In this document: positions 46,336 to 59,048 of the stretch, in pieces | Position numbering within the stretch: the stretch's first letter is position 1 | Layout of the letters: each line of letters opens with the position of its first letter | From: Ectocarpus siliculosus | Lineage: Eukaryota; Sar; Phaeophyceae; Ectocarpales; Ectocarpaceae | NCBI GenBank assembly: GCA_000310025.1 | Contig: FN649733.1 | Coordinates: 2,962,331 to 3,026,330, forward strand | DNA length: 64,000 nt | Direction of reading: 5' to 3' | Position numbers and translations under genes: made by a program | The notes under the pieces: generated by a model | Database searches by the model: none | Told to the model about the DNA's origin: nothing | Seen by the model: only the letters and a program-made list of their open reading frames with translations

Positions 46336-46760
46336 CAGATCGTCGTTGTGCGCTGCCGTTAGTGTGTGACTTTTCCGTGGTCACGCTGTCAGGATGACTA
46401 TGCCATGTCGTGTCGTATGCGTCACTATGCATCCCACGAGGATAGTTGCTGGTTTCAAAGTCTCTGGGTTTGCGGCTCGTCGCGTGTTGTGCGTATGTGT
46501 GCTGCCGTTAGTGTGTGACTCTTCCGTGGTCGTGTTGTCAGGATGACTATGCCATGTCGTGTCGTATGTAGTGTGTGACTTTGCCGTTGTCATGAAGTTT
46601 GCGTGGTTGACTATGCCGTTTCGTGTGGTTTGCGTTGGGTGGCGCCCGTGTTGTTGACTACGCCGTGTCGTGTCGTTGCGTGGACCGTGCTTTAATTTAC
46701 CGTTGCCTTAGTGTGCACCGTGTGACTTAGTTGTTAAGCCGTGTCGTGTCGTATGCTTAA
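46336..46760 (+). repeat. Degenerate tandem repeats after the Helitron gene
   Basis: Units beginning gctgccgttagtgtgtgac and containing gactatgccatgtcgtgtcg occur at 46352 and 46501 (period about 149 bases), with shorter diverged versions to 46760. They may belong to the Helitron's 3' region. Confidence 0.75.
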
Positions 46761-47715
46761 GTACGTGTTTCTGCTCACTACTGCTCACAACGCACGTTCA
46801 GTGTGTGACTTCGCCCTATGTGGTACATCATTTCTCACATCTGCATACTGCGGGAACAAATTGCTGGGAATCTCACAGCCACCGCATACCATCGTTTACC
46901 AGACGCCAAGAAACATGCGTCTTGCGGTACGCTTCTCTCAGCGTGGCGGCGTAAGCCGCCGAAAACCTTGTATTAATATGCATAGAGAATGCCGCGCAGC
47001 CTGCATCTCCACGGAAAGAAATGCAACATAGAAACAGAGAAAAAAAAATGCCCGGCACCGCAAAACCCCGTACATGTTGTACATACATGAAGTACAGGAA
47101 AAATGGACCGGAAATACTCCTAGCACAACACTCATCCCCCTCTCATTCAGCGCCAGTTGGTAGCATCAACGTCCAACTGCGCGCCCACTGCCGCCGGGAT
47201 GTCGTGTGCTTCACATACTCTCTTCTCTCCAGATTGCATGCATGTTCCGATATATACCAACCTCAATATACCGCACATATACCACATCGGTTGTGATGTA
47301 ACATGAAGTACACCACTGCATGCCCATGTCTAGTCGCGCTACCTCGTCAATCAAGCTCATCATCAACGGTCGCACACACGCGGTACCTCACGAACCCCCA
47401 CGTTAGGTTCGCTCCCGCCCTCCGACCGCCGGCCCACAGCTACAGCCGACCCTGCCGACCATAACCTCTCATCCATTCACTGTGCACTCGCCTCCTTTAT
47501 TTAGTGGCACAGCAATTGACGCGCTCTCACCTGCACTGACTGAGAGTACCGCAACATCTCTAACACGACAGACACACCCGGGCAAGGACCATCTACCCAC
47601 AAGAACCCTCGCCCCATCAGCAGTATCGATCGGCAAACGACCACACATTCCTCGTTCACCACTACTACTACTGGCGACCCTTCCTCGCCCTACCACTGAC
47701 ACCCCCAAAAGCAAA

Positions 47716-47746
47716 AGGGTGGGTGGGGTGGATGGGGTGGGTGGGA
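47716..47746 (+). other. G-rich run, possible G-quadruplex
   Basis: A run of ggg/gggg blocks separated by one to four bases (gggtgggtggggtggatggg and beyond). Confidence 0.5.
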
Positions 47747-48689
47747 AAGAAATAGACCTATCTCCGAAATAAATAGCTCTTGGCTGCAGCATCCTCCCGC
47801 TATCGCGCTACCTTGGACCAACAAGTGCCCCCAAGTCTACTCCTCCAGTCAGGTTTCAGACACTTCACGCTGACTCCATGCTGCTGCTCTCTGATTGGCC
47901 AACAGATGTTTCATCTTCCGTTCCTCACAAAATGTTGGGATACGGCTCGGTGTTGTATCTTCACATATAAAAAACACTCTCCCTCTCTGCTTGGGTAGTA
48001 GTAGCTAACTTCTGAGAGGGGGCCTTATTAGAGGTCATGGGACCTTCCGAAAGGGCACCCCCACATTACTCCGCCCCCCTTTCATGCGCCTATTTCTTGT
48101 TTGCCAGTGAACGGCAAGAAGGTTTGCAGGGTGTAAAACCCCGGCTGGCGTCGAGGCGGTTCACTCGGTGCACCACGAACGGCCCCGTCACCAGAATTTC
48201 CGAAAGTAAGTTCGAAAAAAAACTCTGTTCTTTTGGTCAACCATTTTTGTTTGATGGTCCCATCATTTCTTGGGGTGCGTCAGTGGGATTCCAACTATCT
48301 CGGCTTTTCTTGCACCAAAATGAGACACGCATTTTCTTCGACGCCGTTGATAAAGGTGGGAATCGTCCTCGACGGACGGTGGGGAACTTACCAGACCCTT
48401 TCGAAGGCTACCTCTATGTGCGTGCAAGAAAAATGTTCTCTTGTTGCCACCCGACTCCACACAAAACACCCTACGGTTCCTCGACAAGTCTATTCATCCC
48501 GTACGTGGATCGCACAGTTTCGAAGTAGTTTCATATTTGAATTCGTGCTGAACTGTGTGGATAGAGATGTCACGTGCTGCTACTGTATAATGATACAGAC
48601 AAGCAGACACAAAGCCAAGAGAGACCCAAGCTCTACTGGCTGTACCGGGCTCGGGAATCACGCGGCTGTCGATGAAACTAAACATGCTC

Positions 48690-48890
48690 TGAAAAGGTGT
48701 TGGAACAGGCGAAAGGTGTCCCAACCGAAACGGGGGTCATCTTCCTTCGTACAAACAAGTCGGCCGCCATCCTGCAAGCCCCGTGCGAACTGGCGTCAAA
48801 AACAAGCAGCCGAGAGGACGCCGCACGAATGCGCCTGTTGAAGCACCGAACTCCGCAGTTCAGTGGTCCGCAATTAACGCACAACAACCC
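48690..48890 (+). CDS. Possible exon of an unrecognised protein
   Basis: One frame reads KVLEQAKGVPTETGVIFLRT and continues with NKSAAILQAPCELASKTSS, with a composition like real protein. No clear splice sites or neighbouring exons were found and no family is recognised. Confidence 0.25.
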
Positions 48891-49789
48891 CCCCCCGCGC
48901 GCGTACATTCGTGTTGAAGCGCCAAACTGCCAGTCCACCCACACCTGAATGCATGTATGTGACAGCAGTCTCATACGCTTGCCGCGTATTTCGGAGGAGG
49001 GTGTCGTGTCACCACCGAAACACGAAAAAACATGCGTCAGTTTCTCGTGCCCCGATCGAGTCAGGGTCGTGAGACAGACCAGAGCAACTCCGAAACGACC
49101 TTAGCCCCCCGAGGAAGCTGGGACCAGTCAAGGCTTGTCTGCCGTTCGACATCAGTCCTGAAACCGATCTTGTTCCATGGTATCTACTGCGCAATATTGT
49201 ATAGACATTTTCCTGGGTGGTCCGGTATTTGTCAACCGCCGTTTTCCACCAGCTGCGCTAAGGCCGACTATTTCGATGGCGTGCTTCTACAGCGCGTCAT
49301 GGAGAGGGGCACACGCAACCCAAGCACAAACAAGGATGGAAGCATTTTACAATTATCCCCAACAAGCACGTACGTTCCACCTACTTGGTGCGAGCGCAAT
49401 TCACTCGATACAAGCAAGGGTAGGTCTCTCCGCACTTTTACACGAAATTCGCAAGCATGGGTGACACTTTGCCCGTCATACAAGCACCGGTGCTTCTCCT
49501 CTCGCCGAACATCGACTACTTACTACGCAAAGGAAGGCCAAGCCAACCAAGACAAAAAAAAACTTTGCGGACACCTGCTGAGCACGAAAACACACCGAGT
49601 CAGACGCATCTCACGCGACACACCAACCTTCTGCGTTTTGCCAGCCCGTCTCCGTGCTTCAGCACCCTCGGGATCCCCGACCAGTCAAATATTTTTCGCT
49701 ACACTCCTCTTCCACCACCTAGTGTCTCCCCACCCCGTCCACATGATCCTCTCACCATCCTTCCTCCAGCAGGCGACCCCCCCCCCCCC

Positions 49790-49889
49790 NNNNNNNNNNN
49801 NNNNNNNNNNNNNNNNNNNNNNNNNNNNNNNNNNNNNNNNNNNNNNNNNNNNNNNNNNNNNNNNNNNNNNNNNNNNNNNNNNNNNNNNN
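49790..49889. other. Assembly gap, 100 N
   Basis: Exactly 100 N, flanked by C and C/T homopolymer runs. True length and content are unknown. Confidence 0.99.
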
Positions 49890-50057
49890 TGCTTTTTTCC
49901 GGGCCCCCCCCCGTTTTTGTTTTTTTGCCCCCCCTTTCCGGGTTTTTCCCCCCCTGGGCCCCCCCCCCCCCGTCTTTTTTTTTGCGCCCCCCCCTTTTCC
50001 CCCCCCTGGTGTCCCCCCCCCCCCCCCCCCGGGTCGTTGCCCCTTCCTTTTCTCCGG

Positions 50058-50089
<32 letters not shown>

Positions 50090-50095
50090 GAGCAA
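49890..50095. repeat. Low-complexity C/T homopolymer tract
   Basis: Long C runs broken by T runs, next to the gap. Likely unreliable sequence; frames through it are artefacts. Confidence 0.9.
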
Positions 50096-50107
50096 TAAAA
50101 ACAATCA

Positions 50108-53100
50108 TCACCGCTTCGCCTTCCCCTTGCCCTTGGCACCCGCCCCCCCCTTCTTGGAGCTCCCCTTGCCGCCCTTTTTACTGCTCCCGGCAGGCCTCCC
50201 CCTCCTCTTCTTGGCCGGTGGTCCCTCTTCCTCCTCCTCCTCCTCCGCACCGCCGCCGCCACCCTCGCCCTCGAAGGGGACGCATTCCCCTAGCCCCTTC
50301 AAGATGGCCTGCGACTTCTCGTTCTCTCTGGTTGGTCCGTGACGGGTCAAGGCAAAGGCCCGGGTGGCGTTAATTCTTAGTCGACGCTCCGGCTACTTAG
50401 TTTTTCCGTCGCATCTTCGATTGGGTCGGTGTGCGCATGTGGTAGAACGCTGCGTCTGTGGGAGAGCTGGGAGGGGGAGGCGGGCAGAGTAGCAAGGATC
50501 CTATGCATCCACAAGATGTTTCTGCTAAAAATGAAGGCAACAACAACAACAACCGCAACAACAGCCGTTGTAAAGCCACAAAACTCACTCTGCTAGAAGA
50601 AGGCTGTGGCCGAGACCCATGGCGACCTGCATCACCGTAAGCCCCTCCAGAGCGTTCACCAGCTTTGGTTTCGTCGACGTGCGAGGCGTGCCGATCTCCT
50701 CCCCGTACCTGTTGCAGACAGCGCGCAACCCAACCCGCACGCATCAACATCGAGTATCCGCGCAACGATGATCATGGATGATGATGGTTCGCCACATGCG
50801 CAACCGATTAACAACCCGCACTCTGTCATCTTCACATGACAAAAAAATCAGACCAAACACCCGGCATCTCCTCGTCTATTTTGGAGGCCGCCAAAGAGAA
50901 CGTCCTTGGTTACAGCCTACAGCAGAGGCCCCAAAACAGCACATGAGGACGAGGGTACGCAAGAGGGCTAATCCGCAGAAAGAGCGAGCGAGCCACCACA
51001 CACGAAGAGAGAGAAGAGGAGGACCGCTCTCACCCGAGCTCTCCCGCCACGCTCGTCCCCCAAGAGATCGTGCTAGTCTCCGCCGCTACCAGGAGAGCCC
51101 CGTTGCTGCCGGCCACCGACCGCGTCTGCCAGTTGGACAGGTCTTCTACGATCTTGGGGTACCTTTTTTGTAATCGAGTGCACGGAGGCGAACGGCGGGG
51201 GCGGGGGTTGGTCAATATCGATGGTGCGGGACCTAATAAAAAGTTTGGAAAAAAAAACAAATCACGCCGCGGCCTAAACCGATGACGAGACAACACAGCA
51301 GTAGCGGCTAGAATGGAACATTGACGGTCACGGAAAAAACGCCAGCGCTATCTGACACGCCAGAGTACCTCCGAACCACGCCGCGTCCTGAACTGACTGA
51401 CACCTAAGACAACACGGCGGCCAGAAAAAAAAAAAAAAAGGTACACATAAACATGATTTGAGGTTCTCTCCCACCAAAAGCAGACACATCACGACGACAA
51501 TGTGAAAAGAGGGAATGGTCCTCGCCACTACGGTACCCTGGCGAAGGGAATCTCCAAAACTGCTGAAAAAAGAACGACGCTAACTTGATACCACCCTGTT
51601 CGGAAATATAGGTACCATCGGGACAATCACACTATTTAGTATCCAAACGATCCTTAATTTTCCAAACAGTGTGGTATTACGTGTGTTTCGTCCCATTTAT
51701 TTTGGCGCCAGTCTCCATACCATTCGGTGTAAATGTTAGACTCCAGTGTTTTTTTTTGCTCTCTCACGCATGGTCGCCTCTCACCGTTTCCAAACAGTGT
51801 GGTAGTACGCGCGTTCGTCTCATCTATTTTGGCGCCAGTCTCCACACCATTCGGTGTAAATGTTAAGACTCTATTGTTCTTCGTTCTCTCATTTCGCTTC
51901 TCTCACATGGTCGCCTCTCCCCGGGGTGCATTGGGCAGCTTCCCCCAGTAGAACAGGTGGCCGTTCTCGGTGATCGCCAGCGAGCACCCGGCGCCGGCGG
52001 CCACCTTGGTGACCTTGAGGTGGGTCATGCGGGCGAGCACGTCCACCATGCGGGGCCGAAGCTCTTGGTCCTGGCAGGCGTGCCCGAGTCTCCCGTACCT
52101 TCATTCACATCGGCGACGGTTTTTATCCGTCGTGCCAAGCGGAGGCGGAGGAAATAGGAGAACGCAGCAGTGTTGTGCGAGGGAGACGGGGGCAGGAAGG
52201 GGTCGGTAGGCCAGGGGGTAGAAGACACACGGAACGAAGAGAGCGAGGGGGAGGAGACGCATCAAATGAAATTGAGAGGGAGATTTCAACAATCGGCCGG
52301 GATATCTCGCCGTGCGCGCTCAGGAACCGTCCTTGTAACTACTGCTGCGTCGCGAGGGCACCACCGGCTTCCAGCCTCCATCCTTTTCACGTCGCCACAC
52401 CACATCAACCTCGATATAATCATCTCATCTACTTCCGACTGTCACATGTAGCGTAATCACCAAACCGCCCCCCCTTGGCTCCATTTCGCGAACAAACTCC
52501 ATGCACACACACGCTTCCCTTCTCAACCGCACCACTCCGTGCGTCGCTACCTAATAGCTTCTTCGCTCACCCGCCAAAGCCCCACGTGAAGACCCGTGCC
52601 CGCGGCCCCTTCTCCACGGCAACCCCGTGGCTCTTCCCGCAGGCGATGTCCGCCAGCTCCACCCCGCGGAACTCCTCTATGGCTTTTGTGCGAGCATCCT
52701 TCCCCGCACGGAGGCGTTTTAATACAGGCGATTTAAATTGTTGCAGTACGGAGAAAGCAAGGCGAGCGGGGGAAAGCAGCGCAAGACATGGCGGTATATT
52801 TTGTACGGAAAAAACAAGCTTAGCGGGGAAAGCAGTGCGAGACATGGCGATGTAACCGCCCACCAACTACAACGACAACATTAACATTCGCTCCATGCCA
52901 TCACCATCACGTCCAAGAACAACAACAGAACAGCAACAAACACTGAACAACAACTACTACAACGACAACAACATCCGCACTACGTCATCACCACGTCAAT
53001 TAACTTAACGCCAACAACAGAAAAACAGCAAGTACTATACAGCAACAACTACTACAACGACAACAACATCCGCACTACGTCATCACCACCACCTCCAACA

Positions 53101-56100
53101 ACAACAACAACAACAACAACATCAAACCACCAGTCCACGTTCCACCCACCTTGGAAAAGAACGTGGGGACCACCGCCGGAGCGAGCACCAGGTCGTACGA
53201 TATCTTCCCGGCCTTCTCTATGAATTCCCCCGTCGTCCCGCCCCCCAGCTGCCCGTCCTGGGGAGACCCGAACGTCAACAGCCGCCCTCGGTTGTCGATT
53301 ATCGCCGTGAACTCCGCGCCGCACGCCACCTGAAGACAGGAGGATCAGGAGGCGTTTTGCCGAAAACGAGGGCACGGGGAGTGTGAAGCGGAGTACTGAT
53401 GTTTTGCATGCCTTCGTGGCTTTGTTGCATGCCAGTTCGTGGTTTGACCATTGACCACGTGTCCTCGAGAGGGGGGACGGGGTGTGTGTGAGAATCGAAC
53501 ATCGGAAGAGACGGGTCCACTACTGCTGTTTGTATTAGGGGGGTGTTGTTGGGATCTCGTTTGAATTTCTTGCAGAATCGGGAGGTGTTTATCTGCTTCA
53601 CGCACGCAACGTACACAACAGCACCATCACGGTAAGATGAAAACACGAAACCAGCCGGTGTGCGCTGTGAGCGCCTGCGTAGCACTGACTGCTGTGCCAA
53701 CCGGCTGACCCGCGAAAAAGACGGTAGGCACTCCCTGTTCTACATACCAGGAACAGGACTGAATCACAGCAATGGAAAACGCTTGTCAATAGTGTCCGTC
53801 CTACGGGTTCGCATGATACGGAGGCCTCGAAGGATAGAGCAGGTGGAGGCGGACAGCAACCATTTATCTAGCGTGCATCGCACACTACCACCGGACTCTT
53901 GAAAGAGTTTCAATCAACACCGACCGCGGCCGTGAATGCGCTGCACGTTGCTTGGTCCATGAGCATGTTTCGACGAAGCACAGCCGTAGCACACGGAAGG
54001 ACGGCGGAGGGCTAAAAACAAAAACTCTAAATGAAGCAATTGGCGCCCAAAACGAAGGCGTGTTCATGATCGCGAAGGAAAATACCCAAAATATACTGCT
54101 GTACGTTGGTTGAGGCGATAGTTAGAGTTCGGCGTCAAACCCGTCGAAACGAGCGGACAAGGAAGACGAAAGACTCTGCTGCCGTGACGCCTTGGGTGCG
54201 GGAGGCTCGGTATTGTCGTGTCACGTGTGTGTTGTCCACCGCATCTACAGCAGTAGTGGTCCCTGTTTAGTGCCGGTCGAATAGTGCCGGGTGCCGGTAT
54301 AGTATCGGTGTTTTCGGCTCGCACACACTGAAATGCCAACTCGTTCTGTACTGTGAACAAAGCCGGTGTCCAGTATAGCGCCGGTCAAAATCTCTGGACA
54401 CACACTGACACTGTACAGGGCCCACTACTGGATGCCGAACTTCAGTTTCAACACCTTTCGGTGTATTTTTGGCGCACCAGCCGGGGTCACACAGGAACAA
54501 TGCCACACCAAAAGCGACGAATAAAATCATCCGCCCCTCCTTCTGCGGCCCCAAACTCAAGTAATTCCACCGCACCTTCTCAACAGTCCCGCCTGGCACT
54601 TCCACCGCCTTCGGCTCCGTGCAGGACTCCACCGCTCGGCCAAGCCCCAGCTGTCCGAGCTTGCCTCCTCCCATCATGTACAGCGTCCCTTTCAGTCGAG
54701 CGACGCAGAAACGAACGCGAGTCATCGAAGGTACATAGGGAGGGGTTGGCTTGGTTTCGCTTGAAGTGAGAGGATGGGAATAGGCATGGACAGGTGCCCG
54801 AGGAAAACAAGGACAGACCTCCCAAAGCTACAAAAACAAATATGCTTGGGTGTTTAGTTCGGAGGGTGCCCAAGCACCGGAAAAAAAACTAACAGGTGCC
54901 GAATAGCTACGCTCCCGTGGGGGAGGGGGGGGTCCTACTCTGCGCTTTCCGGCATCCGCTCCTGTTCTCAATACAAAAGCGAGGTAGGTGCCGAAAAGTG
55001 ACTGCGCCCTTGTGCAGATGCGAAAACCATGGAAGCATACCCCACCCCCCGTCACCCCCCAACAAACAGGCCGTGCCAATCATTGAGGCAAAAACCTTCG
55101 CGTGTCCTTCTTCCGACACGCAAAGAGACTCGACGTAGTCTGCCTACAATATCTTCCATCGAGACGCGCTTTGGGCATATCATCAATCGCTCACCATTTT
55201 CCGCCAAGATGCCTGTGTGCGTCTTCCCGCAGCTGGCCTGCTTCATCCTCGTGCCGCTCAACGCCGCCACGAGGGTCGGGTGGGCTCGCGGAGCGGTGTC
55301 CCCGTGCCCCAGGCCCCCGAATTCATTTCGGCCCCACGTGTACACCTGAAAAAAAAAAAAAAAACGGAAGCGAGGGGAGGCGAGTAAAAAGTCACACGGC
55401 AGCCGATTTGGTCCCGTGCTGAGAGCGCGAAAAGGACGCAAGCGACAAATGATCGCAGTCTCTCTGTACGCTCCTCTGCTATTCTCGCTGCCTCATTCCT
55501 GTCGTATGAAGAATACTTCGGTATTTGGCTCTCGGTGGCAACAATTGTTTCCATTGTTCCCAGCGTACGGTGATTCGGACCCACTTGTCAATGGGATAGC
55601 CCATCTATGTCAGTGGGATAAGCCTCCTACTGAGGCATGAGTGTGTCTGCTTTCAAACCGTGTGTCGCAGACATTCCAGAAGTCTCGGCGTGTGGGGGGG
55701 GGGGTACGAAGCGTCCTACGGCAATCCCAGATTCCAACTCGGAAAACTTGACACAACCGGCTGTTTTGACGACCATGGATCAAGAGACACCACATTTGGG
55801 CAGACACAGCAGCTACTGTAGCGACGAAAATATCAAAGCCAAACACTCCAGAAATCGGAAGCTTGTGAAGACGCCACAGGCAACCAATAACTTCGCAGTA
55901 TTTTTCGTCTACGTTAGCATGCTGGATGAAGAATGCAATCGGGGAAGTTGGGATAGGGTTGTTCGGGTTAGGGATAGAGTCTGCGTACCCCCTCCCTGTT
56001 CTATTTCCTCAAAGCCTTAATTTCTCGCGAAGGCGATACCTAACATAACCAACAAAAACAACAACAGCATCAAATAACAAACAACAACAAACCACAACAT

Positions 56101-59048
56101 CAAGGACTCACCCCTCCCTGTACGTCGATGCACACGCTATGACACGCGGTCGGGCCGGAGGCAACGGACTTGATCTTCTTGGGGAACGACAGCAGTCGCT
56201 TGGGGCAAAGGATGTCCCCCTCCGTCGGACGACGACCGAGCGCGGTCCAATCGGTGCCACCGATGAAGAGCACGGTACAAGGAGGCTTTTTTTTTTGTAT
56301 CGTCAAGTGTCAATGAGACCGCCAAAGAGGAAAAATTCCACCGCAAAATAAAGGAGGAGGGGCGGGGGGGGGGGTATCGTGTAAGGAGGGAGACGAGTGT
56401 GCGTGATAGAGAGAACGAGAGAGAGAGAGAGAGACAGAGAGAGAGAGACAGAGAGAGAGGCGGAGGAGGAGGACGGCTCAACAACAACAACAACAACAAC
56501 AACAACAGGAAAACTATTGACCTGTGGTCGAGCGGAATTCTGAGAGGCCCAGAGACGCTGCCCGCTCCAACCATCGTGGCAAGGATACACGATAGCCCCT
56601 CACTAGATGAGCTACCCGAGGTGCGCCAGTCACACCGACTGCGCCCTGTCGCCACCGATTCAACATGCCGATCAAAAACACGACCTAAGAGCGACAACGC
56701 ACAGGAGAATGACGAAGCACCAGCAGTTCCAAACCAGCAAACACGTTGCTGAATTCCTTCCCATTCCAAGAAAACACACCGGCACGCCGCAACCCTCACC
56801 AGGACATGATGCGCCCAACTAGGGCAGAAACAGCAACGACGGCGAGTCAAAAAACGCTTCTTCTATCTCCATCTCACCATCTCCTCCTCCTTCTTTTTCG
56901 CCGAAGGTTTAGCTGTAACCGCCGACGAAGCGGCACCGGATCCCGCCGCCGCCGCCCCTTCCCCTTCCGCGCCGCCGTTCTGCTCGCGCATGAACTTCGA
57001 GAAAGGGTCGTCGTTCTGAAGTTGCGCCGCGTTTTATTGTCGTCGTGGCGGACAGTGGATCGGGGATACCCAAAAGCGTGTGATCGATCAGTTGAACTTT
57101 CTCACGAACCACGTGAAATGAACCAGAGAAGAGGAATGGTGTGTATGTATCCATAGCCAGGGATACTTCAAGGGTTTAAAAGTGTAACTTGAACGAGTTG
57201 CTGCTGCTGTTGCCCCGCAACGTCGGGCTAACTACGCCTGCTGCTTTGGTTTGCACGGCTGCATTTCGAGGAAGAGAAACAAACACAATCTCCTTATACT
57301 GGGTGTACCTGTCTTTGAACTAGGGTAAACTGGGGATTGCGGCGAGCTTGCATACAGAGTACTGACCCATAGTACGTACTTCGTATGTACAACTACGTAA
57401 GCACGTGAAACGGAACATTACGCACCCTTCGCGACGTCGAGACCAGAAAACAACGCCACACCCAGGAGGGAGGGAGACTTGCCGCATCGGAGCGTCAAAA
57501 ACATGGCCTTCCTTTTTCGACCATAGCAGTATAATAGCACAAACCGACCTATGCATACCTCGGGACTTGCAGAAGCGGCAGCGGCGGGGGCGGCGGCGGC
57601 GGCGGCGGCGGCCGGCGGGGTCTCCTCCTCCTCGTCTATTTCGCCGTTGGCGGCCCTCTCTTGCTTCTCGAGCATCGCAGCCACCTGCCTCGGGGGCCGC
57701 CCGACACACAGCAACCGAACGCCGTTGTTTTTTGTGATTTGTCTGTTCGCTGATGCGCACGCAAGCACTATTGTAGAGGTTCAACTGCTGCGTGGGGACC
57801 GTGGTTGGGGAGACTGATGCGATCCCTCCGCATGCAGCCATTGCGACCTACATACACACGTGTACCCGGTTGGCAAATATACCAGTTACTGCATAGGTAA
57901 GATATTGTAGGTTGCTGCTTTGGAAAACGCCCTCGAATTTAAAATGGCGTAGGTAGGCCCGGGTGTTGTAGTTATTGCACGAGTCGTCACCCGGGTTTGT
58001 CAGCATGATACTGCTGTTGCAAGTACGTGGGGCAGTCTTGCCACCTGTTGCTACATATTTTGTTTTTGTAGTACTGCCGTGGTATTTGTAAAACCAAACA
58101 GATTAGTCAACTTTCTGACGAAGGGCCAGACAAGAGGCATAAAAAAATAACTCCCTGGTTCCTGTGGCTCGGCGACTAAATAAAAAACAGAGATGGTTAC
58201 GAAAATGCGGAACCTTTTCTAAACTTTGCGGCATATCTATGTACATGTATGCACACGGCTCGACACTACACACCGTCGTCCTCTGAGGTTATAATAGTCA
58301 CTACGTTGGAGGATAAAAAAAGGCGGCAACCGTGGCCAATACCCCGGAGAAGTTCGATGAACCCTCGTACCTACCCCGCTCTTGCTTGTGCTAAGAGCGG
58401 GATCCTTAAAACACGCCTCGGTGAGAGGGCGCAGAGATCAACACACCACGATCTATCCTGTCTTTTCCGTTCAGGCATGTCAGGCCCTACGCGCAATTTC
58501 AAGAAGATCCTCTGCTGTTGTGTTGCACATGAGCAGATTCAAAAAACTTACAGCAGTGGTGACTACCCGAACACTCTGCTATTGTTGGTCAGTCAGCGCG
58601 CGAGGCTCTGCCAACCAGCGCGAGAGGAAAAACGAGATGACTGTTTGGTGATGCAGGAATAGGAACGCTTCGCGAGTAAGGTACAAAGAGGTAGGGAGCG
58701 GTTACACGTGGCGAAGTCACGCCTCTGATTGAACGGACTGCGGTACCGCCGTTAGGACACCCCGAACTGAAACATTCGCAGCACAGCAGCAGCAGTAGCG
58801 GCGGCGGGTGGTGGGGGTCACAAGAAGAGCAGAAGAAAAAAAATCACCGCGTCATTGGTTGGTACGATTCGTTCGATCTACCTCGGATCGACGGTAGACG
58901 GCGGTCTCAGGAAAGCCGCGAGGCGTGCGCTTACTGTGTGTGTGTCTCTGTGTCTCTCTCTCGTGCATACCTGATGGATGTTGATCCCAAGAACGCGAGA
59001 CATTTTCTTCATCTTTTTGAGACGCTCGGCTTCCGCGTCCTTTGGCAT
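50108..59048 (-). CDS. RCC2: RCC2 (TD-60) homologue, RCC1-repeat beta-propeller protein
   Basis: Twelve exons give 582 aa: 59048-58971, 57684-57559, 57015-56878, 56285-56112, 55345-55195, 54688-54576, 53329-53150, 52698-52571, 52098-51907, 51162-51034, 50708-50589, 50327-50108; phases match at all joints. After a Lys-rich start (LKKMKKMSRVLGINIHQ) and a Glu/Ala-rich linker come RCC1 blades: FIGGTDWTALGRR, YTWGRNEFGGLGHGD, LYMMGGGKLGQLGLG, LTFGSPQDGQLGGG, VFTWGFGGYGRLGHA, LFYWGKLPNAPRGEATMYPK, STISWGTSVAGELGYG. The order and spacing match RCC2 rather than RCC1. RCC2 acts at centromeres and the midzone in mitosis and in Rac/Arf-type GTPase signalling in animals; the algal role is unknown. The tail has Gly, poly-Glu and basic runs (PPAKKRRGRPAG), a likely nuclear signal. 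The exon 4 acceptor has an A-rich rather than pyrimidine tract. Confidence 0.92.
51663..51921 (+). repeat. Tandem duplication reaching the 3' end of RCC2 exon 9
   Basis: Two units of about 128 bases, each starting ccaaacagtgtggta and containing ttggcgccagtctcca, end in a ctcacatggtcgcctctc-like segment. In the right-hand copy that segment is the last bases of exon 9 plus its 5' splice site (51900-51921); the left-hand copy at about 51760-51783 is an intronic echo. Confidence 0.75.
52940..53121 (+). repeat. AAC/CAA-rich repeats in RCC2 intron 7
   Basis: A unit beginning actactacaacgacaacaac and ending tacgtcatcaccac occurs twice (about 52947 and 53045), followed by a perfect AAC run just after the exon 7 donor. 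Confidence 0.8.

Larger units (their letters stand above)
46761..49789. other. Intergenic spacer, 3 kb
   Basis: No gene was recognised. It includes a short hairpin at 46943-46958, a G-rich run at 47716-47746 able to form a G-quadruplex, and a possible exon at 48690-48890. It ends at the assembly gap. Confidence 0.4.

Noticed and set aside
49032-50342. Plus-strand open frame of 436 codons
   Set aside because: It runs through the N gap and the C homopolymers and overlaps the antisense of the last RCC2 exon.
55637-56020. 127-codon plus-strand frame inside an RCC2 intron
   Set aside because: No family resemblance or splice signals; treated as chance.
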